Source of the DNA: Diphasiastrum complanatum
Lineage: Eukaryota; Streptophyta; Lycopodiopsida; Lycopodiales; Lycopodiaceae
Assembly: GCA_029204225.1 (NCBI GenBank)
Contig: CM055101.1
Coordinates: 39,362,444 to 39,426,443 of the forward strand
Length of the DNA stretch: 64,000 nt
Direction: 5' to 3'
The first letter of the stretch is position 1. Each line of letters begins with the position of its first letter. The notes beneath the pieces are model-generated. The model ran no database searches. It saw nothing but the letters and a program-made list of their open reading frames with translations, and was not told where the DNA came from. A program made the position numbers and the translations under genes. Shown one piece after another: positions 10,974 to 22,533 of this stretch.

Positions 10974-11738
10974 GTAGCGCAAGCATCTCAAAGGGAGCCG
11001 AGAACCACGACTTAGCTTCCCGGCTTTCAACTCTTGCCGTCCGAACCCACTTGACATACAAGCAGCCAACTCGCCAACAATGATCAGACTTAATCAACTT
11101 GAAGTTCGGAACCAACATTGAGATCCAACATTCCAGACCGGGGGTCCCGATGTGGGTGACTTCCCTCCAAGCAAGCCGCCCGACATAGATCAAACTTAAC
11201 TAACTCGAAGCTTCGTTACAAACAAGTAACATCCATTCCAACCCAAGTCGTCTGACTTACATCAAACTTAACCAACTCAAAGCTTCGTCACGAGTGTTGG
11301 AAACCAACCTGGCGCCACGCCAGATTGGACAGCCATAAACATGTAACTTCCACCCAAGCAAGCCATCCAACTTAGCTGACAAGTTAGAGCCATTCACGTT
11401 CATGCAAGGAACACGGATTCGCCACCTCCCCTCATACCAAGTGCTCTGCCCAAGCTGGTACAACACATTTTCTAGAAAGTCATTTTCTCTCTCTATAATT
11501 TATTGATTCCTAGGCTTCCTTTAATCATGCCTAGATCGTATGAGGTGATTGCACATCGATCCGAGCTCTCTGGACTTTGCTAGAACCGATTAAAGTTTTT
11601 TAGCCATAGGAACTTGGCGCCGGCTGAATTCTGGTCACAGTGGCGCCGAGAGCAATAGTAGCATTGCTGGACCGGGGAGAATGCTGGCGCTAGTGGCGCC
11701 AGAAGTAAAGCTTGCATTGTAAAGCTAGCTTTACAACA
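10974..11738 (-). repeat. 3' LTR of the 10974-16460 element
   Basis: This 765 bp block matches both ends of 14668-16460, including CCGAACCCACTTGACATACA near the left end and GTAAAGCTAGCTTTACAACA at the right end. The partner is about 1 kb longer. Confidence 0.75.
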
Positions 11739-11752
11739 TCCACCCCACCTTT
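11739..11752 (-). promoter_or_regulatory. Polypurine tract
   Basis: On the minus strand the bases immediately before the LTR start read AAAGGTGGGGTGGA, a purine run of the kind that primes plus-strand synthesis. This fixes the element's orientation. Confidence 0.65.
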
Positions 11753-13019
11753 ATAAATCAGATGTCTTCATCAGATGTCAGATTAAAGCAAAGGTGTCTC
11801 CCAATTAAAATTAACTACATTTAAGCTACTTGGCACAGTACTCAATTTATTGGCCATTTTTTATTAACATCATAGCTGGCACACCACAAGTCGGAGGCTC
11901 AACTCTTTATATTGAAAAATTACATAACTTGAAAATCTCACTTTTGTCTTCGGAAAAGTGTAGATTTTATATCGCTCATGTAAAATCCAAGAACCTTATT
12001 AACTGGTGACAGAGGCATTACGTTGAAATGTTCGCCCCTGTCGCTTCTGACTTTTGACTTTGGAACTCCTTTGAGTTCCTGATTTGTCCTTGATGCACTT
12101 TGTGTTGAGCTCTCTGAGCTCAAGATTTGATCATTTCCGCATAGGTATCAGGGCTCCCTGAGCCAAAGGATTTATCGTTGATTGCTTACTTTATGGTCCA
12201 CTCTGTGCCTTCTTGCTTTTGCACCTTGATTTCTCTCCTTGTCCCAGCCTGATCTTGATACTTTTCCTTTTGGCTCTTTAAGGTAGGCAAAGATTGAGTA
12301 CTTCGCAATGCACCGCTCACTTAGCTTGAATTAGCTATCTTTGAATCAACCCAAATGTAACCATTGACCTTGTGCAGAGCCAAGGGGTCGCACCAGTTTG
12401 ATCCGCATACGAACTATCTCTTCGCGTTTGTTTGAAGCACCATGTCCATCGCACAGAACTTGACTTTCACAATTCTATCACTGGTCAATTGCCTCATAGT
12501 CAAAACAAGAAGTGTACATCTAGCTTGGTTTCAAGTAGCTCTCTTTGAATCAGACACATGCACTTAGAGTTTGCACTAGTCCGATTCCAATATGAACTGT
12601 CCCTTAGCGTCCGTTTGAAGTATTATGTCTCTCGTGCAAGATTCAACTTTGATAGTTCCTTCGTTGATCAGCTGCTTTACACGTAACACAAGTTAGCATA
12701 CTTAGTTCTTTCACATACGAACTTGATATCTAGGGCAAGACCATAGCTCATCAACCAATATTTCACGTAAATCAAATGACTGAGAGATCTAGTGAGAATC
12801 CATTTTGGATCTACCCCTTTAACTTTCTTGAAATTGAAAGCAACATATAAAAGAAGAATATTATAAACTTTTTGAATATTACCACTACCTTTGACCCTAA
12901 CACCAGTACAAAGCACCTTACTAAATTTGACAAAAGGAAGGAACTGCCTTTTCAATTTCTACAATACATACATCTTTTTGGCCTTGACCAAGCATAATTT
13001 TTGCATTTTTCATAGTTAG

Positions 13020-13796
13020 ATTGCAGTACTGTAGAACGCAAGATATGACAACAGATATTTTTACCAAAGCATTAAGTTTGGAGTCACACAAAAGGTTCTG
13101 TGTAGAACTAAGTTTGAAGGTCAAGGCATTCAAGGATTTAGATTAAGGAGGACTGTTGGATTAGTCTTCTTCTTACCAATCGACTAATCGGTTTTAATCT
13201 TCATCCATTGTTTATCCAGTTTTGCGGATTATCTCATGTTTTATACAGTCTGCAGAATTACAAGTGTTCTTACACAGTCTGCAGAAATACACGGAGTTTG
13301 AAATACTGTCGTCTTTTTTGCCTGTCGAATTTCATGAAAAAATGCAATATCGCTTTTTTTGCATTTTTTGCCTGACAGAAATCTCGTGTGAAATCACAGG
13401 GTCATATTTTTCGTTTTTTTCAAAGAGCCTCAAATGTTAAGGAAATGACTCTGGCAAATCGTGGGACAACCCTAAATGAGATTTAAGGGCACAATTTTCT
13501 TTTTCGCATTTTTCATGAAAAACCTGACACTATCGCTTTTTCGCGACAGTGTCGTCCGTGGCTCTTTTAGTTCATTTTTGTAGAGCTACAGTTTTGGCTC
13601 ATTTATGCAGATAGAACGTTTACGGCCAATTTCACCGCTTATCAGCAATCAATGACAAGGAACCGGATGGATGCCAACTAATCACCAGCCAACTGACGAT
13701 TGCAATTGACGACCTGATTTCTTAGTATAAATAGTTGTTCATATTCATACAGTTTTATGATTATCAGAATTATTAGAAGAAGTTTTTGAATAGTTA

Positions 13797-13855
<59 letters not shown>

Positions 13856-14424
13856 CCTACGAGCTTGAACACTCCTAAGCATTCTAGTTCACTTTTTACA
13901 ATTGTTTTAGAGATTGCTATTGCTCTACTGCTTATTAGCATTGCGCTTAATTCAGACTTTCATATTTAGCCGCTCAGAGATAACATAGAGTACGCGGCTT
14001 CGATCCGCAACTTATTGTACTCATTTATTTGTGTTACATTTTCATATTGAATCAATACTATCCTTTATTGCGTTCAACTTCGTCTCAGAATGTATGCGTT
14101 TCTGTATTTTTTTTTCGTGACTAATCATTTGTCTTGTGATTCGCAAATAATTCGTGACGAATTATTTGTCTGATAATTCAATGCTTTATTGTTTGGCTAC
14201 GTAATCACTGTAGTACTGATGATTTCAAAATTAGTTACTATAAGATCAAATGTGATTTCTATCACTATTGTTTTTGTTTGAAATTGATAGGCGTAGTCAT
14301 GCATTGTGAAAGAAGATGATAGTTTATTCCACCACACATGAAAAGTTTTCTTTCTAGACACTCGAATTATTTTCATTTGTTTCGTTTCGAGTTCAACCTA
14401 TCTTCACAACACCTCTTTCCGACA
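13020..14424 (+). mobile_element. Copia 3' end: RNase H tail, purine tract and LTR
   Basis: The plus strand encodes a typical copia pol terminus near 13020-13145 (YCRTQDMTTDIFTKALS). It is followed by a purine stretch (AAGGAGGAC) and an LTR from 13154 (TGTTGGATTAG) to about 14424 (TTTCCGACA). The LTR has a TATA box at 13726 and a (TC)n tract at 13800-13852. No upstream pol or 5' LTR is seen. It lies inside the minus-strand element at 10974-16460. It is broken, with only the 3' end present. Confidence 0.65.
13800..13852. repeat. (TC)n microsatellite in a copia LTR
   Basis: About 26 TC repeats begin 74 bp downstream of TATAAATAG. The tract therefore lies in the predicted transcribed leader of the LTR. 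Confidence 0.95.
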
Positions 14425-14653
14425 CATCTGTCCTACGTGCAGACAAACAGTGCCAGGCCCAAACCGTGGGAACTGACCATGCTTACACCTCAAGGGTAGC
14501 ACCTTGACTCTTCAAGGCTCTCGTTCTGCCAAATATCCCGACCATGGACGCACTCGTGCTTACACGGTGGGCAGCACCTTGCACAACAGTTGTTCTAATG
14601 CACCCCAAACAATGGCCATCCCTGTGAGATCCGCATAGTTGACGGGCCAATCG

Positions 14654-14665
14654 GCTCTGATACCA
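14654..14665 (-). promoter_or_regulatory. Primer-binding site (initiator-Met tRNA type)
   Basis: GCTCTGATACCA on the plus strand lies two bases from the LTR that starts at 14668. It complements the 3' end of initiator methionine tRNA and marks this LTR as the 5' one on the minus strand. Confidence 0.75.
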
Positions 14666-14667
14666 CA

Positions 14668-16460
14668 TGTAGCATAGGTGTTGCGCAGGCATCCCAAAGG
14701 GAGCCAGAAAGCACGACTTAGTTTCTCGGCTTTCAACTCTTGTCGTCCGAACCCACTTGACATACAAGCAGCCAGCTCAGCAACAACGATTAGACTTAAC
14801 CAACTTGAAGTTTGGAAACCAGCATTGAGATCCAACTTGGTGCCATGCTAGACCGGGGGTCCCGATGTGGGTGACTTCCCTCCAAGCAAGCCGCCCGACG
14901 TACATCAAACTTAAGTAACTCGAAGCTTCGTTACAAATGAGTAACATCCATTCCAACCAAGTTGTCTGACTTACATCAGACTTAACCAACTCAAAGCTTC
15001 GTCACAAGCGTTGGAAGCCAACCTGGCGCCATGCCAGACTGGACAGCCATAAATAGGTAACTTCCACCCAAGCAAGCCATCCAACTCAATCGGCATGTTA
15101 GAGCTCATTCCCCAAGAGCTTAACCCATTCACGTTCATGCAAGGAACACTCAAAACTGCAAGCCACGACATATATGAAGACAACCAGTTCCCGAACCGAA
15201 TGGTCCCGATAGCATACCGCTAGCGTCCCGGACCGAATGGTCCCGACGACATATCGCTAACATCTCGGGATACAACCCTCAGCTATGTGCTAGATCAAAA
15301 AGTTTGAAGTGGCCTTCCAGCTGGCGCTTTTACCAAACACTAAAACCCATAAGGTAATCAAAGTCAGTTTGAAAAAAATTCCACTTTATTAATAAATCTA
15401 GAAGGCTACGTTTCAAGTGTGCGACTAACCCTAGTCTCCGGGGTGCAGGGTGCTGACATGCCAAGGCGCCCCGCCAAGACAACATTCCAACAACGAGAGC
15501 TAAGACTTGGTTCACAGTTCCTTCGTTGATCAGCTGCCTTACGCATAACACGGGTCGAAGGTAGCCATCTCGAATGAAGACCAACTATTCCATAAAAGAT
15601 CTCCCCTGAAATTGCCCTTTCCAACTTTTGGCTTCTTGCTTGTGTCTGGTGGACGTTGTCGCAAATGAAACTAACCCAAGTAATAGGCTAGCCAAGAGCT
15701 TAACCCATTCATGTTCATGCAAGGAACACTTATGACCACAAGCCATGACAGATATGAAGACAACCAATTTCTGGATCGAATGGTCCCGACAGCATACCGC
15801 TAGCGACCCGGACTGAATGGTCCCGACAACATATCGTTGGCATCCCGAGATACGACCCTCAGCTATGTGCCAGATCAAAAAGTTTGAAGCGGCCTTACAA
15901 CTAGTGCTTTTACCAAACACTAAAATCCATAAGATAATCAGAGTCAGTTTGAGAAAAATTCCACTTTATTAATAAATCTGAGAAGGTTACATTTCAAGCG
16001 TGTGACCAACCCTAGTCTCCGGGGCGCTGACATGCCAAGGCGGGCGCCATGACAACATTTTAGCAAGGGAAGTTGAGACTTGGTTGGAGCTCGGCCTGAG
16101 TCGCAACCCGCGTTCCCCTATAGTTCTGGTAGAATTCGCCACCTCCCTCATACCAACTGCTCTGCCTAAGCTGGTAAAGCACATTTTTACTCTCTAGAAA
16201 GTCATGTTATCTCTCTAGAATCTATTGATTCCCAGGCTTCCTTTATTATGCCTAGATCGTGTGAGGTGATTGTACATCTATTCAAGCTCTCTGGACTTCG
16301 TTAGAACCGATCAAAGTTTTTCAGCCATAGGAACTTGTTGCCTGCTGAATTCTGGTCACGATGGCGTCGAGAGCAGCAGTGGCACTGCTGGTGCCGAGGA
16401 CAATGCTGGCGCCAGTGGTGCCGGAAGTAAAGCTTGCATTGTAAAACTAGCTTTACAACA
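14668..16460 (-). repeat. 5' LTR, expanded by an internal ~580 bp duplication
   Basis: The outer parts match the 765 bp partner LTR. The middle carries about 1 kb more, largely two tandem copies of a ~580 bp unit starting at 15112 and 15692 (both open CCAAGAGCTTAACCCATTCA or a close variant). The two copies share CCGAATGGTCCCGA and AGTTTGAAG blocks. Either this LTR gained the sequence or the partner lost it. Confidence 0.7.
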
Positions 16461-17648
16461 TGGAGACTTGCTACCCCTCAACATGTAGAAATTGTTGTTT
16501 TCTACGTTACAACCAGCCTTGAAATTTGACAGTCAAGGTTGCTTGTCATGTTTTTTTTCAATGACGGCTTGATAAACCATTTGACTTTCAATCTGAAATA
16601 ATGTTTGATAGTTTAGAGATGGATAGGAATTTCAAAGATGAGCCACCGAGTTCTAAGGGCTGACAGTTGAATCATGAATGTGAAAGTTTGTGTTGAAATT
16701 TTTCTAAAGTTTCAAGTGATGTGTATAATATATTTATTGTGAACCTATACAAGCAAAAAAACAAAGGCACTTGTCAAAATGACGTTTTTGAATTGTATGT
16801 GCTTGTATGCTGTGACGGCCAAATTTTTAGAAACCCTGTATTCAACGGCCAAAATGGCATTTGACGGTCAATGTAGTCGTCAAACTACAAGGCTGGAACT
16901 TACAACATACATCGATTTCAGAATTTTGGTTTTATATTTTGAACTTGAAAACCTTGATCTTGATAAAAAAAAAAATTGAGAACCCAAGCGCATATATTTG
17001 GTTCTTTTAAAATTTTGCTTACGGGACAAATATGCATAACCCATGTGGCACCATATATTCAATAATTGGCCCAACAACACTTGTCAATCAACCTATAGAA
17101 ATGGATTTCAAAAAATCCTTAACACTTGCAACCTTGACCAACTTTGAGAACCCTTCTCACCATTAAAGACAGCATATATAGATGCTATTGCTTCTTCTCA
17201 AAAACCCTAACTTAGCTCCTTTAAGGGCCCTTGAATTATCTTAATCTTTGTAATGCCACTGTTCAATTTTTTTTGTATGATTGTTACTTTCAAAATTAAA
17301 ATTGTCAATGTCACCTTTTGGCCAGATTCATACATGGTGCTCATAACATTTTTAGTTTGGTTTAAAAGTCAAATTTGCTTATGGGACAAATGCAGTGACC
17401 CATGTTGCATATAGCCAATGGGCCAATAGGATTTTGAGGCCAATGCCCTCCTCTCCAATATAAATAAGGGCACACTTGAGTTGCTCCTCATGTTCAAATC
17501 TTCATTTCAATATAAGCAGATTGGCTCTCTTATGGGATGGACTTGTGAATGTCCTTGCTCACTATCCTTTTTTTTCCATCTGTCATGCTTTTGTTGTATT
17601 TTGCTAATTGTTAGATCTCAATATTATTGGGATTGTATGTTCTTATGC

Positions 17649-17737
<89 letters not shown>

Positions 17738-18171
17738 CAAGCATTTATCTCACTGTGGATTGTAGGGTTAATGGATGTAGTGTTAATTGTGTAGTGTTAA
17801 TGCTTAGGGTTAATGGATGATAGAGTTAGATGTGGATCTTCCATACATGCTGAATTTTGAGATATGCTATCGCTCTCATGGAATCAAACCTACGCGTGAC
17901 AACTAACTTCATCTCCTTGATGCTTGAGTGCTTTGGATCTTGGGTCGATGATAGGCTAGGAAATATACCCGCTACAATTTTGGTGCCATTGCACAATAAA
18001 TAGCCTATCTATGCACAATTTGGCCTCATTCCAAAGGTGTCATTACAAATCTAGGCTAGGAGTAAGACTTATGAAAAGTATCCTATGCTTTTTGGCACGT
18101 GTGACATCCCACAACATGGCCTCAATACAATTTACAAGTGAAAAATTCAGACTAGCTTGTGTAAATTTAAC
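16461..18171. other. A+T-rich spacer; right part is LTR of the copia fragment
   Basis: No gene is supported. A compound microsatellite lies at 17650-17735. The bases just left of 18171 are the LTR of the minus-strand copia fragment; on that strand it begins TGTTAAATTTACACAAGC. Its far end was not located. Confidence 0.5.
17650..17735. repeat. Compound (TG)n(AG)n microsatellite
   Basis: An uninterrupted run of TG repeats (17650-17698) passes directly into AG repeats (17699-17735). Confidence 0.97.
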
Positions 18172-19213
18172 ACTCCTCCTCACAACTAGTTTGTAGATAA
18201 CATAGTCTTGCTTATTAACCCAAGGTCTGATCTTAACTTCATAAATGTAGCTCTTTGAAGTGGTTTAGTGAGGATATCAGCAATACATAGATTGCACCTT
18301 TTCTCTCACAAAATGATGAGAGGTCTCAATATGCTTTGATCTTGCATGGAAGATTGAGTTTGTTGCAAGGTATTGGGCTAAAATGTTGTCATTATAAAGG
18401 ATTGGAACAACACCTAAGTTTTCATGACCTTTAGCTCCATTAGCACCTTTGATCCAAAGAAACTTCTTTGTAGTTGTTGTGAGAGCTTTGTACTCGGCCT
18501 TGGTAGAAGAAAATGAGATGGTTTCTTGTTTCTTTTACAACCAAGAAACAACTCTTCCACCAATGAATGTTGCATAGGCACTTGTGGACTTTCTATCCCT
18601 TTTATCACCTACAAAATTCGAGTCACTAAAGGCATGCAAATCAATCATATCCCCTCTATAGAGAATTCCATGATCTAGAGTGCCCGAGAGGTATCTCAAG
18701 ATTCTTTTTGCACTTTTCCAATGTATGATCAATGGATCTTGCATGTATTGAGTTAGCCTACATACACTTAAGCATAAATCAGGTCTAGTAATGGTAATCC
18801 ACATCAATGAGCCTATAAGCTGCCTATAAAGAGTGATGTCTATAAAGGATCCTTCATCACCTTTATTGAGCACTTTTACATCTTGCTCCATTGGTGTTTC
18901 TACATGCTTGCAATCTTGCATCTTAAATCTATTGAAAAGACTTTGAGCAAACTTGAATTGACTAATGAAGATGAAGTCTGAACCTCTAAGTACTTCTATG
19001 CCCAATATGAAGTGAAGTTGACCAAGATCTACCATCTTCTAGAGATAGATTTTTTTTGGTTTCTCTATGCCATCAATGTTATCACCACTAAGTATGATGT
19101 CATCTACATAAATCAACAAAAGTACAATGCCTTTTACATCAAACTTTATGTACACTAGAAAATCATTAAGTCTTGAATTCCAAGACCTTGATTCTTGCTT
19201 CAAGCCGGGCCTT
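18172..19213 (-). mobile_element. Copia pol fragment (reverse transcriptase end, RNase H)
   Basis: The minus strand encodes the copia reverse transcriptase landmark YVDDIILSGDN and, downstream, RNase H with TRPDLCLSVCRLTQYM, DLHAFSDSNFVGD and DRKSTSAYATF. A typical pol end and a purine run (GAGGAGGAG) lead into an LTR at 18171. The upstream pol is cut off where a long-TIR DNA element begins at 19214. Broken; a few breaks. Confidence 0.85.
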
Positions 19214-19880
19214 GGCATTTTGCGAGTTTTGTGAGTGTTTTTCTTGTCATGATTCAACAAAAATATAGCACATAGTGTGCTACCCTTTCTATGCGACTAC
19301 TTCAATGTTTATTATTAAGAATGTGGATTGGTACATAGTTAAAAATCTCACACAATAATTTTTTTCTTTTCAAATTAAATGCTTTTGCAGCCTCCAAACA
19401 TAGCACGCCAACGTGCTCGGCATGGCCGCCCGAAAAAAAAAATTAAACTTTTTTTTTTCGGCCCAGCCCAGCACGCCGACATGCTTTGTTTGGAAGCTGC
19501 AAATTTTTTTCTCATTTTATATAACATGTCGGCATGCTATGCCTTGCAAAAAATTATCTCATTTTATATAGCACGCCGGCATGTTATCTTTAAAGGTTGC
19601 AATTTTTTTTTATAGTTGTTTTTAAATCTCCAAACATAATAAATCACGTGCTAAGTAAAATAGTTATAAAAAAAATTGCAACATTTAAAGATAGCACTCT
19701 GACGTGCTATATAAAGTGATATAATTTTTTTGCAACCTCCAAAATATAACACTCTGACGTGTTATATAAAATGAAAACTTTTTTTTGTAGCCTCCAAACA
19801 TAGCATGCCGGCATGCTGGGCCGGGCCGAATTTCTTTTTTTTTTAATTTTAAATATATATTTTTTTAATTTTTATATTTT
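19214..19880. mobile_element. Long-TIR DNA element, truncated copy
   Basis: The left end (GGCATTTTGCGAG, then TGTCATGATTCAACAAAA and TAGCACATAGTGTGCTA) matches the inverted right end of the element at 56127-56909 for more than 130 bp. The inside is a chain of short palindromes separated by TTTTTTTT and GCAACCTCCAAA blocks, as in that element. The matching right TIR was not found, so the copy is truncated near 19880 or fused to another repeat. It interrupts the copia fragment at 18172-19213. No coding capacity, so it is a MITE-like non-autonomous element; very long TIRs would suit a Mutator-like family, which is unproven. Confidence 0.6.
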
Positions 19881-20159
19881 TTTCGACTCTCACCTGATCC
19901 AAGGCTTATTGGGCTGGGATGTGATTTTTTTTTTTGCTACGTCTTAGGTACACTTTTATTAGGTCTTAACCTATTTGCTATAATTTTTTTAGTGGTTCTT
20001 GCAGTAGCTATTGTTGTTTCAGACCTAAGGGCACATGCACGGGCAATTTAATTTGGATTGAGTGCGTCTTTCAGAACTCTTGAGAGAACAAAAACCTCTC
20101 TGCTCCGAACATTCTGTGCACTCTTCCACAAAGGAGTCGGAAAATCTCAATAGCAAATA

Positions 20160-20956
20160 TGTATACCCTGGAACTTTGTATGTGCATTGTGGGCAGTGGG
20201 CTCGGAATGTTGGTGGGAATGGGAGACCTCCCCAACCACTACAAAAGGCAATAAGAAAGCGTTCTCAAGCACGATCACAAAATCAACTCACTCACTTGAG
20301 TTGATCCACTTGGATGTACACTTTGCAAGTACAAAGTCTAATGGAGGTGCCACCACGTTTGTTACATTTATTGATGATTACTCAAGGATTTTTTGGGTTT
20401 TCTTGATTCCATCTAAGTCACAAGTGTTTGAAAGTTTTCTAAAGTTCAAAGCCTTTGTTGAAAAAGCATCATGATCATAAAATCAAGACTTTTAGGAGTA
20501 ATAATGGTGGAGAGTACATCTCCAATGAATTTAAGAATTTTTGTGATCAAGAAGGGATAAAAAAGGAGTTGTCTTGTCCCTATACCCCTCAACAAAATGG
20601 GGTAGCCAAGAGGAGGAATAGGACATTATGTGAATGCTCTAAAGCTTTAAGGCTTGATGCATGTTTACCAAAGTCTTTTTGGAGAGAAGCCCTCATTTGT
20701 GCTAAATTTGATCAATAGAGTTTCATATAGCTCTATTGAAGGCAAAACACCATTTGAAGTCTTGTATGGGAGGAAGCCCAATCTCAAGTACTTAAGGGTG
20801 TTTGGATGCATTTGCTATGTGCATACACCTTGGGAGACAAGGACCAAGGAAGATCCATCATCAATCAAGGGGATCATGCTCGGATATGGCAATGCAAGCA
20901 AAAGCTACAAGGTATACATTCCATCTTCAAACAAGTTGCTCTCTAATGGTGTCTAA
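20160..20956 (+). mobile_element. Copia integrase fragment
   Basis: The plus strand encodes the copia integrase core: LELIHLDVHF, FVTFIDDYSRIFWVF, SNNGGEYISNEFKNFC, CPYTPQQNGVAKRRNRT, SFWREAL, then the post-core motifs KTPFEVLYGRKPNLKYLRVFG and the GIMLGY stretch. It is on the opposite strand from the pol fragment at 18172-19213, so the two belong to different insertions or to an inversion. No LTR pair was found. Broken; a few breaks. Confidence 0.85.
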
Positions 20957-22263
20957 TCCCTACAAAACTTCATGAAAGCTTAGGGAAAGCTTCATTAAAT
21001 CCCTAAAAACGTTCATACCAAGTCTTGGCTGAGAATTTTGAGATCTACCCCAAAATTAGTCCAAAAATCATCAAAAAAACATTGTTTTTTGACCAATTTT
21101 GACCAAAATTTGTGGGGAAATTCCACAAATTTGTGCAATCAGATCCAAATCCCTGTAAATCCATTGCATGAAAGCACTAGAAGTTCTGATTCAGCTCAAA
21201 CATGGTTTCTATAGCCCATTTATGGCCCAAAAACCCCAATTTTTGGTCCAAAATCACTATCTAATCAACCTTTTGACTATTCAAACATCATGCAATCATT
21301 AAATTCTGTAATTAATGACTGTAAACTAGTAAGTACAATCTGGAAAATGTACTACACCAGATCCTATAACCAATTTCTTGCAAAATCCATCAATTCTAGG
21401 TGAAAAAGTCACTAAATTCATCAAAAATCCTATGATTTCCATCAAAATTCATGGAGCAAATCCACAATTATGATCTTTAGGCTAAAAGTACACCAAGGAT
21501 ATGAGAATCCACTTACTTGAAATTAAATTCCAACACCTGGAAGAAGAAGCAAAGATCTACACCAAAAGAATTGCAAAATCCAAGATCCTCAAGCTCTACC
21601 TCCTGGTAGATGTGATCCAAGTTCTGATACCACTGTAAGAACCACCAAGTGAAGATCTTCAAGATTCCACTCACATGCAAACCAAAAGGACACCTGTGGA
21701 GCATGAACCACCCAACCAATATGGAGAGGCTAGTCAATACCCTAGCCAATCCACCCCCAAGCCACAGTGAAGAACACAAGAGAGGAGAGGAGAAACTGGC
21801 CCAAGAATCACAATTCACAATAGGAGGATGGGCAAGTTTCCACTAGGCTTATTCTCCTCAAGAGAGAGAGAGAATACTCCCTTTAGGATCCCCATGAAAC
21901 CCCTATATTGAGGTATTGACCTCCTATTTTTGCATTAAAGCAGTCTTCACCATGCATATGCTCCTATGTCCAATTATAGGTCTGGGCCCTCATATGATTA
22001 TTAATTATTTAATACGACCACGTCCGGAATGACGTAGCATAACTAATAACCACATACAACAATATCCAGAGGTTTGAAGTCCAAATCAGTTCATACAATG
22101 CCAGATATGCTAGCATGAATTGGTGAAAAGATAGGTGGCGGTCATATCGAAAGCACTGAAGTAGAAATACTGGAACGAATGGTAGACTAGAAACAATTTA
22201 TAGATCCTTATATTGCTCAAGGAAATGACGGCTTAGAAGGACAAATAATTCTCACTATTTTGT
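20957..22263. other. Spacer with a possible minus-strand LTR edge
   Basis: CTGATACCA at 21624-21632, followed by TGTAAGAACC from 21634, resembles a Met-type primer site beside an LTR start on the minus strand. No second LTR or pol was found, so the call is weak. The rest of the stretch shows nothing I can name. Confidence 0.3.
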
Positions 22264-22533
22264 TTGCAGATGATGAATGGCGAGCCAACCATGGATCCAG
22301 ATGAAATGAAAGGAATAATGTCTATTGATTATTTGTGGTTCATGAGCCAGAAGTTTCCAGAATACGAGAATCACAATGATGCATGTGTGGTTGAAACCAC
22401 AAAACTTGTCGAATATCTTTCCAAACAAAAGATGTTGTCAGGATCAATGTACAACCAAGAGGCTTTTTGGCCACAATCCTTGCAAACCACTTTCGATTCA
22501 TCTGTACCATATGTAGAAAATAGTCCTAAATAA
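22264..22533 (+). CDS. Unrecognised exon-like frame, 89 codons
   Basis: The frame follows a good splice-acceptor context (TTTTGTTTGCAG just before ATGATGAATGG) and encodes an acidic, hydrophilic protein segment containing MKGIMSIDYLWFMSQKFPEY and TTKLVEYLSK. It ends with TAA. No domain is recognised and no partner exon is obvious. It may be the last exon of a decayed transposon or host gene. Confidence 0.25.
   Translation: MQMMNGEPTMDPDEMKGIMSIDYLWFMSQKFPEYENHNDACVVETTKLVEYLSKQKMLSGSMYNQEAFWPQSLQTTFDSSVPYVENSPK

Larger units (their letters stand above)
10974..16460 (-). mobile_element. LTR retroelement, copia-type primer site, no coding capacity seen
   Basis: Two related blocks, 10974-11738 and 14668-16460, start TGTAGC and end TTTACAACA, as LTRs do. 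A polypurine tract lies just inside the left LTR (11739-11752) and a Met-type primer-binding site just inside the right LTR (14654-14665), so the element is on the minus strand. The flanks read GGGAG (10969-10973) and TGGAG (16461-16465), an imperfect 5 bp target duplication. The inside shows no gag or pol of its own and contains the 3' end of a plus-strand copia element. It is old and broken, possibly non-autonomous from the start. Confidence 0.75.
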
